Source: Symbiodinium natans (lineage: Eukaryota > Sar > Dinophyceae > Suessiales > Symbiodiniaceae). From it: a stretch of 64,000 nucleotides of DNA. The stretch is taken from NCBI GenBank assembly GCA_905221605.1, contig CAJNDS010000502.1, positions 417,501-481,500 of the forward strand, given 5' to 3'. The position numbers and the translations under genes are program-made. Positions 29,700-39,985 of the stretch are shown here, one piece after another; position 1 is the stretch's first letter; each line of letters begins with the position of its first letter. Below the pieces are notes generated by a model that was not told the DNA's origin, searched no databases, and saw nothing but the letters and a program-made list of their open reading frames with translations.

Positions 29700-31269
29700 A
29701 TGGAGGGCCTCTTGAAAGCTGCATGTAAGAAGCGGAAGCGCCCGACGCCAAGTCTGGCCAAGTCGGGCGAGCCGCCGGCGCGCGCCGAAGTTCCTGTCAG
29801 GAGTGCTTCGGAAGGCTCCCAGGTGGTGCGCTTGAACGTGGGGGGCCGTGAGTATGTAACCTCTCTCAGCACGTTGAGAAGAATCGAGGGCAGCATGCTG
29901 GCAACGATGTTTGCGAGCGGCATCCCTTCCACAACCACCGACGGCGCGTATTTTCTTGACCGTGATGGCGATCTCTTTGGCTTCGTCCTGTCCTACTTGC
30001 GAGACTTGCTGTTGGTGAGCAGGGAATGTTGGGAATGAGGTACCCTAGAAAATCCCCCTTAAAGGGTATCTATTTATATGTAATTAGGGCCGTAATTCGC
30101 TAACGGTAAGGAGATGGCTCTGTCGAGCTTCCCGGCTCATTCGACAAGCTGCGCCGTTTGGAGAGGGAGGCCGGCTTTTTCATTCTGCCAGGCCTACAGC
30201 ACATGGTCCGTTCAAAGATTGCCGAGGTGCACCTGGAAGTGAAGGTCTTCTCAGAGCCCTTTGCGTGCGCGGAAGAGCAGTGCAACTGCGGATGCGGCGA
30301 GTTGGCACATCTCGATGAGTTTGATGATGGGGAGCTTGAGGCAATGGACGACTGGCTGCGACACCCCTCGAAGCAGATAAGGCCGGAGCTCAAGTCTCCG
30401 ATTGTGATCGAGCGGTTGCAGCTACAGGCCTTCGTGCCTCGTGATGCCAATGAGGGTTGCGTGCGTGTCACGTCTTTCAAAGTTGACGACAAGCTCTCCG
30501 GTGACTACATGGCGGCGCCGGGTGCGTGCACTGATCGGAAGGTGTACAAGAACGAGAGCGGAGCCGTGATTTTCTACAGCGATGGCCGCTGGAGGGTCAA
30601 TGCTGGAGGAGATGCCGACAGCTGGGTAGCTGCCTCGCTGGACGAGTCTAGCACGGACGCCAGGACCCCGAGTGGTACTGTTCGTTTTTCTCTCATTGTT
30701 CTTGTGAGTTCGGTTCCCTTAAAATTTCATTAAGCAATACTCCCGGCTCCCTTTCTATTCCTAACCCCCACCACAGCCCAACGCCATAAATTTTATGAAG
30801 TGTTGATAACATGACAGTACCAATCACATAACAACAGTAATACTTTAAATCCCTCCCCCCCCCAAGACATGAAGAAGCCCAGGACCAGCTCATAACGGGT
30901 CCCGCGGGTCAGTGTTGGTGGGGGCCAGATCCTGGACTATTCTTCGTTCATGGTGAGGACGTTCGCGGCCCGGAACGCTCCAGCCTGTTGCGGGCACTGG
31001 AGGCGACAAAGCAGATGCTGTTGCATGTGCCGATTTCGGTAGACGAGAGGCTCAAGATTCTGAAAGAGCTCGAGGATTGTTTTCGCGACTTTGTGAAGGA
31101 AGACAAGTTGTCGTACAGGATGCTACATGGTGCGTATGGCGCTTACAATGTGGGCGATTCATTCGACAAGAGGTCCCAGCGCCAACATTTCAGATGCTAT
31201 GTTAGGATCGAGTGTCGGGCACTTAGCCTTTCACAGTGCGCATGCCCTTGTGCCTCGCGCGCCTGCTGA
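29700..31269 (+). CDS. BTB/K-tetra (KCTD-like) protein, three exons
   Basis: Exons 29700-30000, 30111-30674 and 30929-31269 join in frame to about 401 residues. Exon 1 has a basic leader (KKRKRP) and the T1/BTB signature VVRLNVGGREYVTSLSTLRR ... DGDLFGFVLSYLRD. Exon 2 completes it with GSVELPGSFDKLRRLEREAG, as in KCTD and voltage-gated K+ channel T1 domains. No membrane segment follows, so this is an adaptor-type protein rather than a channel; KCTD proteins usually oligomerise and often bind Cullin-3. The rest, including ALEATKQMLLHVPISVDERL, is not recognised. Intron 1 (110 nt) fits a GA-AG intron with GAGA at both ends; a GT at 30016 would not keep frame. Intron 2 is GT-AG. The last about 40 residues may be spurious. 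Confidence 0.75.
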
Positions 31270-31564
31270 GCAAGGGCGAGCCTTTTAGACGGACCTTCGA
31301 CTCGCGCCCGGAGAGTGCTGGTGCACTTACTTGCAGGTTCTGGGTACTCACAACCCCAATTATTACACAACCCCAGTTAGACCTGCACTCAGAATCCCCC
31401 TAAGTCCGTTCACTTAGCTTACAAGCAGACTTGTTATTCTAGGTAGGCCCTTGGGATATTTTATATTTTCCCTTATTGGGTTTAAGGGGATCATATTTAG
31501 GAATATTTTTCAGAGGGCTTTTAAGGGCCATCCTAGTATTGGATTTGTAATTGGGGGCTTTCAG

Positions 31565-31626
31565 TGCTCATGGACCTTGGGGTTGGGGCCCGCCACCTCC
31601 CGAAGCCAGAGCACCGAGTTGATCCG
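31565..31626 (+). CDS. Exon-like island with GTAAGC donor
   Basis: After CTTTCAG; reads MDLGVGARHLPKPEHRVDP and ends CCG|GTAAGC. The donor is directly followed by a CCCTAAA array. Confidence 0.5.
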
Positions 31627-31628
31627 GT

Positions 31629-31965
31629 AAGCCCTAAACCCTAAACCCTAAACCCTAAACCCTAAACCCTAAACCCTAAACCCTAAACCCTAAACCCTAA
31701 ACCCTAAACCCTAAACCCTAAACCCTCCACCCTGCACCCTAAACCCCTGAACCTTCAACCCTAAACCCTAAAGCCTGACCCCTCAATCCCTATCCCTAAC
31801 CCTGAACCGTACACCGCCAGCTGCAATTCTGGGATGCCGTTCCCTGCCTTGGGGGAGGGTAGAGTAACCCTAAACCCTAAACCCTAAACCCTAAACCCTA
31901 AACCCTAAACCTTAAACCCTAAACCCTAAACCCTAAGCCCTAAGCCCTAAACCCTAAACCCTGAG
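31629..31965. repeat. Two C-strand telomere arrays around a short island
   Basis: CCCTAAA at 31630-31725 and 31866-31965. Between them 31813-31853, after CCGCCAG, reads LQFWDAVPCLGGG (weak exon candidate). Confidence 0.85.
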
Positions 31966-32214
31966 GCCGCCCTGGTCTGACTCTTAAGTTGAGCTCGAGG
32001 TTGGTGGTTTGGTTTAGGGTTCAGGGTTCAGCGTTTAGGGTTTCGGGTTTAGGGTTTACGATTTGGGGTCTAGGGTTTAGTTTTGTTTGGGTTTAGGGTT
32101 TAGGGTTTAGGGCGTAGGAGTTAGGGTTCAGGGTTTCTAGAAGGGCCCTGAATTTCAAGCAGCCCGTTGAGGAGCGTAGAATGTTTAGGGGCTAAACCCT
32201 AAGCCCGAAGCCCG

Positions 32215-32350
32215 AAACCCTAAACCCTAAACCCTCAGCCCTAAACCCTAAACTCTCAGCCCTAAACCCTCAGCCCTAAACCCTAAACCCTCAGCCCTAA
32301 ACCCTCAGCCCTAAACCCTAAACCCTCAGCCCTAAACTCTAAGCCCTAAA
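32215..32350. repeat. CCCTAAA / CCCTCAG mixed array
   Basis: Alternating CCCTAAA and CCCTCAG units. Confidence 0.85.
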
Positions 32351-32411
32351 CTTTAGGGGATACAGTAGGGCTTCGAAGGCTAGACCCTACACCCCCAACC
32401 CTAAACCCGAA

Positions 32412-32492
32412 ATCCTCTGCTCACCGAAAGCCCGTGGAGCCAACTGCCAAGGTGCCGGCCAGGTCATGGTCGTCCGAACCCCTGGAGGGGTA
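32412..32492 (+). CDS. Exon-like island
   Basis: Reads AHRKPVEPTAKVPARSWSSE between C- and G-type repeats. Confidence 0.35.
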
Positions 32493-32599
32493 GGGTTTAG
32501 GGTTTAGGGTTTCGGGTTTAGGGTTCTGGGTTTAGGGTTCTGGGTTTAGGGTTCAGGGTTCACGGTTTGGGGTATTTGGGCGGTTTTAGGCCCAGCTAT

Positions 32600-33350
32600 C
32601 GCCTCAAGGGCGTCTCATTTTCTTAGTAGGTGAATGCATACACTTTAATTGCTACACTTTGAGATACTACAATCCCCTTTAGAACTGAAAGTGTACATTG
32701 TTTTGGGGGTTCTCAGCCGTGAGGCTTCATCAAGCCCCGCAGCGGGCGACCGCGCTTGGCACTGCCCAAACGACCGGCTGTGTTGCAAGAAACGGGAGAA
32801 GAGCCACAGGCCACTGGCTTGGTTCTGTTGCGGCCGGGCAGCTGCAACAGCTGCCTGCTGAGCTTCCAGAGGAACAAACTTACCATAGTTGTCGGCGCCT
32901 GAGGGTTGTTGGTTGGCAGTTTTGCAGCACGCCGTTTGTGTGCACAACGCGTTCACACTGTGCCGGGCTTCGCGACGCATACTCCTGCCCGGCTCTTGCG
33001 CTTGCGCTCATCTCTGCCCGCTGCATTCGGGCCCTGTGGCCCGCCCAGTCCGTACAGCAATTGCAGTTGCTGCGGCCATCAACAGCTGCGACGTTGGTCT
33101 GGCCGGATGCCCTTCTGTTCGTACATCTGTAAGCCGCAGCGCAGATTTGGATCGCTGCATCCTGCGGTATCCTGCGGTCCACCGCTGAGCACTTCGCGTA
33201 TTCGCGGTTCGAATGCGAAAAATCTCGCGGAGGGTGTTTTTCGCCCGGGGCGTCAGGCTCCCGGCGGGCCCTGGTCCTGTCGCTTCTCCTGCAAAGAAGT
33301 CTTACTGTTCAGCTGCCAGGCAGCTTGCGTAGCGCATCAAACTTAAAACC
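32600..33350. other. Repeat-free GC-rich segment, coding unresolved
   Basis: About 700 bp without telomere motifs. Several overlapping frames of 70-146 codons are open on both strands. One + frame (32889-33188) reads RTAIAVAAAINSCDVGLAGC and SVRTSVSRSADLDRC. Likely part of a gene, but strand and frame cannot be fixed by eye. Confidence 0.4.
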
Positions 33351-33880
33351 CAAACCTTTTAAGCCCCTATGTCCGAATCCCTGAGCTGTAAGCCAAAAAA
33401 CCCATAAGCCCAACTAACTGACCCGAAAACCCCGACCCCTAAAACCCCGCGCCAACCTTAACACTCATAAGCCATCAAAAACCCAAGCTCCTCAACCCTA
33501 AGCCCTAAACGGGCGAAGCCCTCCATAGGCCCTTGCAGCGCCCAACTCCTAGAACCCCTGGAGCCCGAAACCCTTGACTAGGATGCCCAGTAGTGCCCTT
33601 ATTCCCTTTTTGGGGGCTCTAGGTTCCCTATAAACCCCATTAAGCAAAAAAGGGGCACCCTTTTTACTCCTAGGTTACTGGGCAACCTAGTTGAAGAGCT
33701 CGACCCTTAACCCGAAACCCCTTAACCCGAAACCCCCCCAACGTCCCTGAAGCCCTAAACTTCCCTACGCTTCCTCAAGCCTTGAACCCTAAAGCCTAGT
33801 TCCTAACCCAAAAACCCTAAACCCTAAACCCTGAACCCTAAACCCTAAATCCTAAACCCAACAGCCCTAAACCCTAAACC
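33350..33880. other. Degenerate C-rich repeat with one hairpin element
   Basis: CCCTAAA-like decay products. The hairpin element 33597-33687 has CCCAGTA/TTACTGGG ends. Confidence 0.55.
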
Positions 33881-33883
33881 CTG

Positions 33884-33970
33884 AACCTCTCGCAGAAAGG
33901 CCCATGCTGCTGCGCCGCAGCAGCAGGCGGGCAGAGTCACCCGCACCTCTGCCCTGAAGCCCTCAACACG
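33884..33970 (+). CDS. Duplicated exon-like island, copy 1
   Basis: After CTCTCGCAG; reads KGPCCCAAAAGGQSHPHLCP then EALNT. 85 of 87 bases match 35594-35680. Confidence 0.45.
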
Positions 33971-33984
33971 AATCCCTTGCCCCC

Positions 33985-34105
33985 AAGCCCTAAACCCTAA
34001 ACCCCAAACCCCAAACCCCAAACCCCAAACCCCAAACCCCAAACCCCAAACCCCAAACCCCAAACCCTAAACTCTAAACCCTAAACCCTAAACCCTAAAC
34101 CCCAA
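33985..34105. repeat. (CCCCAAA)n array
   Basis: About ten CCCCAAA units ending in CCCTAAA. Confidence 0.95.
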
Positions 34106-34116
34106 AGAGTTAAAAG

Positions 34117-34222
34117 TGGCGAAGGCTCCGGCCATGCAGCGAGCGCCCGATACACGACCAGGCCAGGGGGCACAAAAAGAAAAGGGTCGACAAAGGCAGT
34201 GGAACGATGGGGGTGTTTGTGG
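34117..34222 (+). CDS. Exon-like island
   Basis: Reads ERPIHDQARGHKKKRVDKGS then GTMGVFV up to GTTTAGGG, which would be a GT donor. Basic cluster HKKKR. Confidence 0.45.
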
Positions 34223-34256
34223 TTTAGGGTTTGGGGTTTAGGGTTTAGGGTTTGCT

Positions 34257-34418
34257 GTGATAGGGCGTAAATGCTGTGAAGGTTTGGTTTCGGAACAAGC
34301 TCGAAAGCTTCGTGAGGTGCCGAAGAGCAGCTTTGGCCCGATCGTGGAGGGCCATCTAACACTTTTCTCCCACCCCACGCCGTGCAAGGCGGCAAAGCCA
34401 CCCAAACCTATTCCTTTT
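34257..34418 (+). CDS. Exon-like island, well supported
   Basis: About 54 codons: CCEGLVSEQARKLREVPKSS, FGPIVEGHLTLFSHPTPCKA, AKPPKP, bounded by TTTAGGG on both sides. Family unknown. Confidence 0.55.
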
Positions 34419-34439
34419 AGGGTTTAGGCCTAAACTCAG

Positions 34440-34900
34440 ACAACAGTCCACTTTTAAAAACTTATTAAGTTTCATGACGTTCGTTGAATCCGAGAGTCAA
34501 AGGGTGCCAGCAAGGTCTCGAAGGCACCCCAGAGGCCTGGGGGCCAAAAAAGGGTTAGGCGGTCAGAAGTGGGCCAGGGGCAGGGCCCAGAGCACCTGCC
34601 AGGCCCCTGGTCCCTGCACGCGGTCCGGGTCCTCCTGGCCTGGTACCCCCCCCCAGCGCCGCTCAGGAACAGGTCTGGTCCCGACAGAACATGTTCCGGT
34701 ACCGGGCCCATCGTGGGCGCTACCGACCCCCATGCTGTGGGAGGCGGGCGAGCGACCTGGGTCGGCTTGTGCCATCGAGGTGCAAAGAGCTTGAGCGCCG
34801 CCCCCCCCAACATAGGGGGGCGGCCCAGGCCCTGAGTTTAGGGTTGAATGTATACCTGCTTTAGTATGCTCCCCTCCCCCCTGAACAGTCGATCCTGTTT
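34440..34900. other. GC-rich unique block
   Basis: Open on both strands for 70-113 codons. Contains CCAGGGGCAGGGCCC and GGGGGGCGGCCCAGG inverted pieces. No motif recognised. Confidence 0.35.
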
Positions 34901-35093
34901 TTTGCTCTTTTTAATGCTCCATGGGATTTATATGAGTTAGAAGGCACCCAGAACGCCCGAAAAGACCCCACAAACCCTCAAAACCCAGAAGCCTTCAAAA
35001 CCCCAAAAGACCCTCAAAAACGCATAAACCCCAAAAACCCAGAAGCCCTCAAAACCCCAAAAGACCCTAAAGGACTGAATTCCCTCGCTGCGG

Positions 35094-35163
35094 CTCAGGG
35101 ACTGTGCCGATACCCAAGGCGCGAGCGTCCTTCGTCGTGACGCCGGGGCAGGCGACGGGAGGA
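35094..35163 (+). CDS. Exon-like island
   Basis: One frame reads GTVPIPKARASFVVTPGQAT, resembling FPQARPSFVVPQAQA at 39986. Another reads LRDCADTQGASVLRRDAGAG. Confidence 0.45.
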
Positions 35164-35593
35164 TTTAGGGTTTAGGGTTTAGGGTTTAGGGTTTAGGGTT
35201 AGGGTTTAGGGTGTAGGGTAGTAGGGTTCTATGATCTCGATGAGGGGACGATGGACGGAGGGAGGGGAGCGACAAAAGAGGCTGTTAAGGACAGGGGTTG
35301 GGTCGAGCTCAGGGTGCAGGGTCCAGGGTTCAGGGTTTGGGTTGGGACGGGTTTGGGGGTTTAGGGTTTAGGGTTTAGGGTTTAGGGTTTAGGGCTTAGG
35401 GTTTAGGGTTTAGGGTTTACGGTTTAGGGTTTAGGGTTTAGGGTAGGGCTTCGGGTTCAGGGCTTCAGAACAAGAGCTCCCTTCAGAGTTGGGGATCTTT
35501 ATTGCAATTCGAGACGAAACCCTAAACCCCAAACCCCAAAACCTAAACCCCAAAGCCAAAACCCAAAACCCAAACCCTAAACCCTAAACCCTA

Positions 35594-35680
35594 AACCTCT
35601 CGCAGACAGGCCCATGGTGCTGCGCCGCAGCAGCAGGCGGGCAGAGTCACCCGCACCTCTGCCCTGAAGCCCTCAACACG
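35594..35680 (+). CDS. Duplicated exon-like island, copy 2
   Basis: Reads TGPWCCAAAAGGQSHPHLCP then EALNT; near-identical to 33884-33970. Confidence 0.45.
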
Positions 35681-35735
35681 TTCAGTCCCTAACCTTGCCC
35701 GAACCCCCAACGCCTAAACCAAAGAACCCTCAAGC

Positions 35736-35898
35736 CCTAGCGCCTGTGTTGCGGGCCACTCCGGCGCCCGCGACTCCGTCGAGTACTGCCGCCCGCAGGC
35801 TTGGGTCAAGGCTCAGGGCCTTGGGCTTAGGGTACTCAACTCGTGGTTTTGCTGTCTTGTCAGAGTCTCCGCGTGAGACAACGGGGCAAAGCGTTTGA
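35736..35898 (+). CDS. Exon-like open frame
   Basis: APVLRATPAPATPSSTAARR ... GYSTRGFAVLSESPRETTGQ SV and TGA. Ala/Pro/Ser/Thr-rich. TTGTCAG inside could be an acceptor. Confidence 0.45.
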
Positions 35899-35899
35899 G

Positions 35900-36290
35900 C
35901 CCTGAACCCAGAAGCCCCTCAACCCATCCGCCAATAAGCCTAAACAACCCCTAGACAGCTCAAAGCAACCCTAAGCAATCGAAAGCCACCGTAGCCAACC
36001 CTGACCAGCCCCAAGCCCTAAGCTCCCCAAACCCAAACCCTAAACCCTAAACAGCCTTAGCAAGCTTAAAAGAAACCCAGCAACCCTGACAAGCCGAAAA
36101 ACACCCTAAACCCGCCTACCAACCCCAACAAGTCCCAAAACCCAAGACCCTTAAAACCCTAAACCCTAAACCCTTGTAAGGGCCCTACAAACCCTAAAAA
36201 CCCCAAGCAAGCCCTGGCAGCCCGAAGACGCCCTGAGTCTCTCGCCAAAAAAACCGGGGAAGAACCCCTAAACCCCGAAACCCTAAACCC
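35900..36290. other. Degenerate C-rich repeat
   Basis: CCCTAAA-derived sequence with AAGCAACCC and CAAGCCC variants; no gene. Confidence 0.6.
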
Positions 36291-36386
36291 CAAACCCCAA
36301 ACCCTAAACCCTACACCCTAAAACCTAAACCCTAAACCCTAAACCCTAAACCCTAAACCCTAAACCCTAAACCCTAAACCCTAAAC
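36290..36386. repeat. Interstitial telomere array, C-strand
   Basis: CCCTAAA tandem units. Confidence 0.95.
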
Positions 36387-36392
36387 TTCAGA

Positions 36393-36485
36393 AGCCAGCA
36401 AGAGCACGAAGGTGCCGCCGCAGGCTCGCCCGCCAGCCCATGGCTACACAGCGCCGCGGATGGAGGCGGGGCTCGAAACTTCTTA
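36393..36485 (+). CDS. Exon-like island
   Basis: After CTTCAG; frame KVPPQARPPAHGYTAPRMEA then GLE, between CCCTAAA and TTTAGGG arrays. Two other frames are also open. Confidence 0.4.
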
Positions 36486-36600
36486 GGGTTTAGGGTTTAG
36501 GGTTTAGGGTTTAGGGTTTAGGGTTTAGGGTTTAGGGTTTAGGGTTTAGGGTTTAGGGGTCTAGGGGTTTAGGGGTTTAGGGGGTTTAGGGTTCAGGGTT
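36482..36600. repeat. Interstitial telomere array, G-strand
   Basis: TTTAGGG, about 15 units. With 36290-36386 it brackets one island in telomere-outward polarity. Confidence 0.95.
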
Positions 36601-36645
36601 CAGGGTTGTAGAGCAAGAAGCCTGAGTCAAGTCTCGTGCCTGCAG

Positions 36646-36738
36646 GGGCACGGCGCTGCCTGCGTCGCCCTCAGTTACGTGCAGGAGGGTAGTGCTCAGG
36701 GCCTCGGACGTCATGCTTCCCTGAATCTTAGCCCCAAA
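36646..36738 (+). CDS. Exon-like island in reverse polarity
   Basis: After GTGCCTGCAG; reads GHGAACVALSYVQEGSAQGL then GRHASLNLSP. Confidence 0.5.
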
Positions 36739-36893
36739 ACCCAAAACCCAAAACCCAAAACCCAAAACCCAAAACCCAAAACCCAAAACCCAAAACCCAA
36801 AACCCTAAACCCTAAACCCTAAACCCTAAACCCTAAACCCTAAACCCCAAACCCTAAACCCTAAACCCTAAACCCTAAACCCTAAACTCCAAG
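36735..36893. repeat. (CCCAAAA)n then CCCTAAA array
   Basis: About ten CCCAAAA units followed by CCCTAAA. Confidence 0.95.
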
Positions 36894-37052
36894 CCCTAGC
36901 CCCTAAGCCACTAAGCCAGAAGCATCCTTAAGCTCCATACCCTAAACTCCAAGTGGGGTTTAGGGTTTAGGGTTTAGGGTTAGGGTTTAGGGTTTAGGGT
37001 TTAGGGTTTAGGGTTTAGGGTTAAGGGTTCAGGGTTTCGGGTTTCGGGTGTA

Positions 37053-37111
37053 ATGTCGGCTCTAGAGCTTCGGGAGATTTATGCGTACCTGTATCAAGTT
37101 ATGGGATTTAG
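37053..37111 (+). CDS. Exon-like island with ATG
   Basis: ATG at 37053 opens MSALELREIYAYLYQVMGF, amphipathic helix-like, then G-strand repeat. Confidence 0.45.
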
Positions 37112-37416
37112 GGTTTAGGGTTTAGGATTTGGGGTTAGGGTTTAGGGTTTAAGGTTCGGGGCTAAGATTCCATGGCTTGCCTGGCGCTTATAGGGCTTAG
37201 GGTCCGTACATCCGTGCATCCGTACCCTCAACCCTCAACCTTCAGCCCTCAACCCGCAACGCAGCCCCCCAACCCTAAACCCTAAACCCTAAACCCCAAA
37301 CCCTAAGCCCTAAACCTTAAACTCTAAACCCTAAACACTCTAAACCCTAAACCCTACACCTTAAACCTAAACCTTAAACCCCAAACCTTAAACCCTAAAC
37401 CCGACACTCCCCTCAG

Positions 37417-37452
37417 GTGCCGGGCAGGGCGTCCCAGCCTGGAGCTCAGGGT
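37417..37452 (+). CDS. Short exon-like island
   Basis: After CCCCTCAG; reads VPGRASQPGAQG. Confidence 0.35.
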
Positions 37453-37768
37453 TTAAGGTTTTGGGCTTGGGTTTAGGGCTTAGGGTTTAGCTGAACCCTA
37501 AGCCCTAAGCCCCAAATCCTGAAGCCGAAGGCAAAAACGAGGGTTTAGGTTTAGGGTTCAAGGTTCCGGTGTGGTGTACCCCTGGGAGCTTAGGTTTTCT
37601 AGACCAGTGATTTTTTGTAAATGTCCGTGTGCCCTAAACCCTCAAGGCCCAAACAAAACGACACCCCACACACTGCAAACCCTAAACCCCAAACCCCAAA
37701 CCCTAAACCCTAAACCCTAAACCCTAAACCCTAAACCCTAAACCCTAAACCCGAAGCGAAATCGGGCC

Positions 37769-38089
37769 ATGGTGCGCCTTTTGGTTGCTGCCTGTGTGCG
37801 AGCTGCTCGCGTGGCAAAAGCTCCGCGACGCACCTGTGCAGCCGTTGCTGCTGCTGCTGCTGTTTCTGCTGCCTTAGGCCCAGGAAGATGATGTGTTGGT
37901 CTAGCAACTGCAGCGCAGGAGGACCAAGCGCCAGAGGCGGGCCGCAAAGTCTGCTCGGACGGCAACCCCCTGAGGAGCAAGTGCAGGAAGGGATTCACTG
38001 TTGAACCTTGTGGGAATGCCGTTGAGGCGAGTGATCACCCCGCGACGAGCCCCACGCCGACAATCAGGGACCCGACAGGTGATACGTGA
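37769..38089 (+). CDS. Small gene with signal-like leader and in-frame TGA
   Basis: ATG at 37769 opens MVRLLVAACVRAARVAKAPR then TCAAVAAAAAVSAAL, a basic-then-hydrophobic leader of the kind seen on secreted or organelle-targeted proteins. The frame meets TGA at 37889 but stays open on both sides. It goes on as ATAAQEDQAPEAGRKVCSDG, NPLRSKCRKGFTVEPCGNAV to TGA at 38087. The mature part is small and Cys-containing; no family recognised. Either the TGA is a nonsense mutation or it lies in a very short in-frame intron. Confidence 0.55.
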
Positions 38090-38196
38090 AAGCGTGTCAC
38101 CCTGGGCTCGCAAGATCTTTGGCTGCAGCGACTTCCACTGAGCTAAAGGGTTTAGGGTTTAGGGTTTAGGGTTTTAGGGTTTAGGGTTTAGGGCTA

Positions 38197-38487
38197 GCTC
38201 TTCTACTTCTGATGTTCTGCGCACCGTCGCTCTGCGTGTTTAAGGCCCTAGCAATGAAGAACCTGCTGAGCTTCTTGTCCATGGTATTTCCACCTGATAT
38301 GGAACGGTCCTCAATACTGGAGTGGCTCACTTTTGCTGATGGTGCCCTGAACCCTAAACCCTAAACCCTAAGCCCTAAGCCCTAAGCCCTAAACCGTGCA
38401 TCCATGGCTGACTTGAAGGGGCTGCTGATGGTTTTACAAATTGGAAAATTTCGTCTCAACTGGGCGATGGCACCGATTGACTGGTGA
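38197..38487 (+). CDS. Two exon-like islands
   Basis: 38197-38357 reads LLLMFCAPSLCVFKALAMKN ... FPPDMERSSILEWLTFADGA, hydrophobic N-terminal part. 38404-38487 reads MADLKGLLMVLQIGKFRLNW AMAPIDW and TGA. CCCTAAA/CCCTAAG lies between them. Confidence 0.45.
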
Positions 38488-38582
38488 CTCGCGAGTTCCA
38501 CTGTCGTATGTTGTTTTTGGGTTTAGGGTTTAGGGTTTAGGGTTTAGGGTTTAGGGTTTAGGGTTTAGGGTTTAGGGTTTAG

Positions 38583-38709
38583 GGATGCAGCCCCCTCTCT
38601 TGAGCAGCGTGCGTTGGAGCATGCTGGGGATTTTCTTGCAGCACTTGCAGCCTCGTCACCTAAACCCCAACCTCCAACCTCCAAACTCCGTGCGCTTCGA
38701 AGCCCTTAG
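38583..38709 (+). CDS. Exon directly after TTTAG
   Basis: The G-strand array ends TTTAG|G; then DAAPSLEQRALEHAGDFLAA LAASSPKPQPPTSKLRALRS and TAG. The same acceptor use as at 25966. Confidence 0.5.
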
Positions 38710-38799
38710 GCGCCTGCTCTACAGCGTGCCATGGACCCGAGACAAGGCCTTCGGGGCTTCAGGGCTCTGGGGCTTTCGGGCTTCAGGGTGCCAGGGTTG

Positions 38800-39250
38800 A
38801 TGTAGGGTTTAGGGTTAAGGTTGAGGGCTCAGGGCAATGCAGGGTTTTATTGTTTTCAGGGGTCTAGGGGATTTGTTTTTTTTTTGACGGTTTTTAGAGG
38901 GCTTGAGCGGTGGAGTCTGCATAGGATCTTGAGGTGTTTAAAGCTTTGACTATGGTTTTCGAGTTTGTCCAGGGTTAGTTGGAGTTTGTAAGGGCTTAAG
39001 GGTCTTAGTTCTTCATAGAGGTCTTAGGGGGCTTTACCGGTTTGCCATGGGGCTCCTGTGCGCGCAGAGGTCGCGGGGTCTTGGGAGAGGGCTTTGGGTT
39101 TCAAGGGCTGACCGAACTGCTAGGATTTGCAGGCTTTGTAGGGCTTGTATGGAGGCTTATGGGGTTGATCGGGCTTTATAGGGTTTCTGGGGTTTTTAGG
39201 GTTTGCCGGGCTCTTCTCTTGGAAAGTTATGACTGCTTAGGTCGTGCCGG
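38800..39250. other. Degenerate G-rich repeat
   Basis: TTTAGGG decay products; the Gly/Leu/Val-rich + frame from 39042 is repeat translation. Confidence 0.55.
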
Positions 39251-39259
39251 ATTGACCAG

Positions 39260-39338
39260 GGTGGCAACTCCTCTTGACGCGCCGCCACGAGTCAAGAAGA
39301 TACGCTCGGGAGTTGCGTTGCAGACCATGCCTACGTGA
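39260..39338 (+). CDS. Terminal exon-like island
   Basis: After TTGACCAG; reads VATPLDAPPRVKKIRSGVAL QTMPT and TGA. Confidence 0.45.
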
Positions 39339-39339
39339 T

Positions 39340-39497
39340 TTTCGTCTTTCACAACCGCGCTGCGGGAGCTGCCGCGAACTTTTGAGTTGAAAGTTCGAGT
39401 CCTTTTGAAATGTTTCGAGTTTGCTTGAAGCATTTGAAGCCATTTGGCGTATTTGTTCATTATTTCAAGTGGAGCATATGTTGTGACACAAGTGCGT

Positions 39498-39529
<32 letters not shown>

Positions 39530-39770
39530 TGTGCGGCGCTTTTGGCGTTGTCGCATAATGTGCGTTAAGCTGTGAGGGTGTCCACAAAGTTGGTTTGCTG
39601 CAGAGTTTAGGGCGGGGCACACCGCAGCTGGGCTTGACAGAGCTCAGGGAGGGTTAGAGGCTTGGCCGGCCCCCTTCCCCCACCCCACACCCCCAGACCA
39701 CACTATATGATATGTAAGGATGAGGATTGAGGTATGTAATTGGTTGAGGGACAGGGTGTAGGTTTTAGGA
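39340..39770. other. Unique spacer with GT microsatellite
   Basis: (GT)n at about 39496-39525; otherwise nothing recognised. The Thr/His-run minus frame is an artefact of the microsatellite. Confidence 0.6.
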
Positions 39771-39775
39771 CTGTC

Positions 39776-39977
39776 AACCCTAAACCCTAAACCCTAAACC
39801 CTAAACCCTAGACCCTAAACCCTAAACCCTAAACCCTAAGCCCTAAACCCTAAACCCTAAACCCTAAACCCTGAACCCTGAAACCTAAACCCTAAACCCT
39901 AAACCCTAAACCCTAAACCCTAAACCCTAAACCCTAAACCCTAAACCCTAAACCCTAAACCCTAAACCCTAAACCCT
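39776..39977. repeat. Interstitial telomere array, C-strand
   Basis: CCCTAAA, about 28 units. Confidence 0.95.
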
Positions 39978-39985
39978 ACACAGCA

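Noticed and set aside
39227-39622. 131-codon minus frame
   Set aside because: Thr-His run from a GT microsatellite and no motif; the plus-strand island at 39260 is a better explanation.
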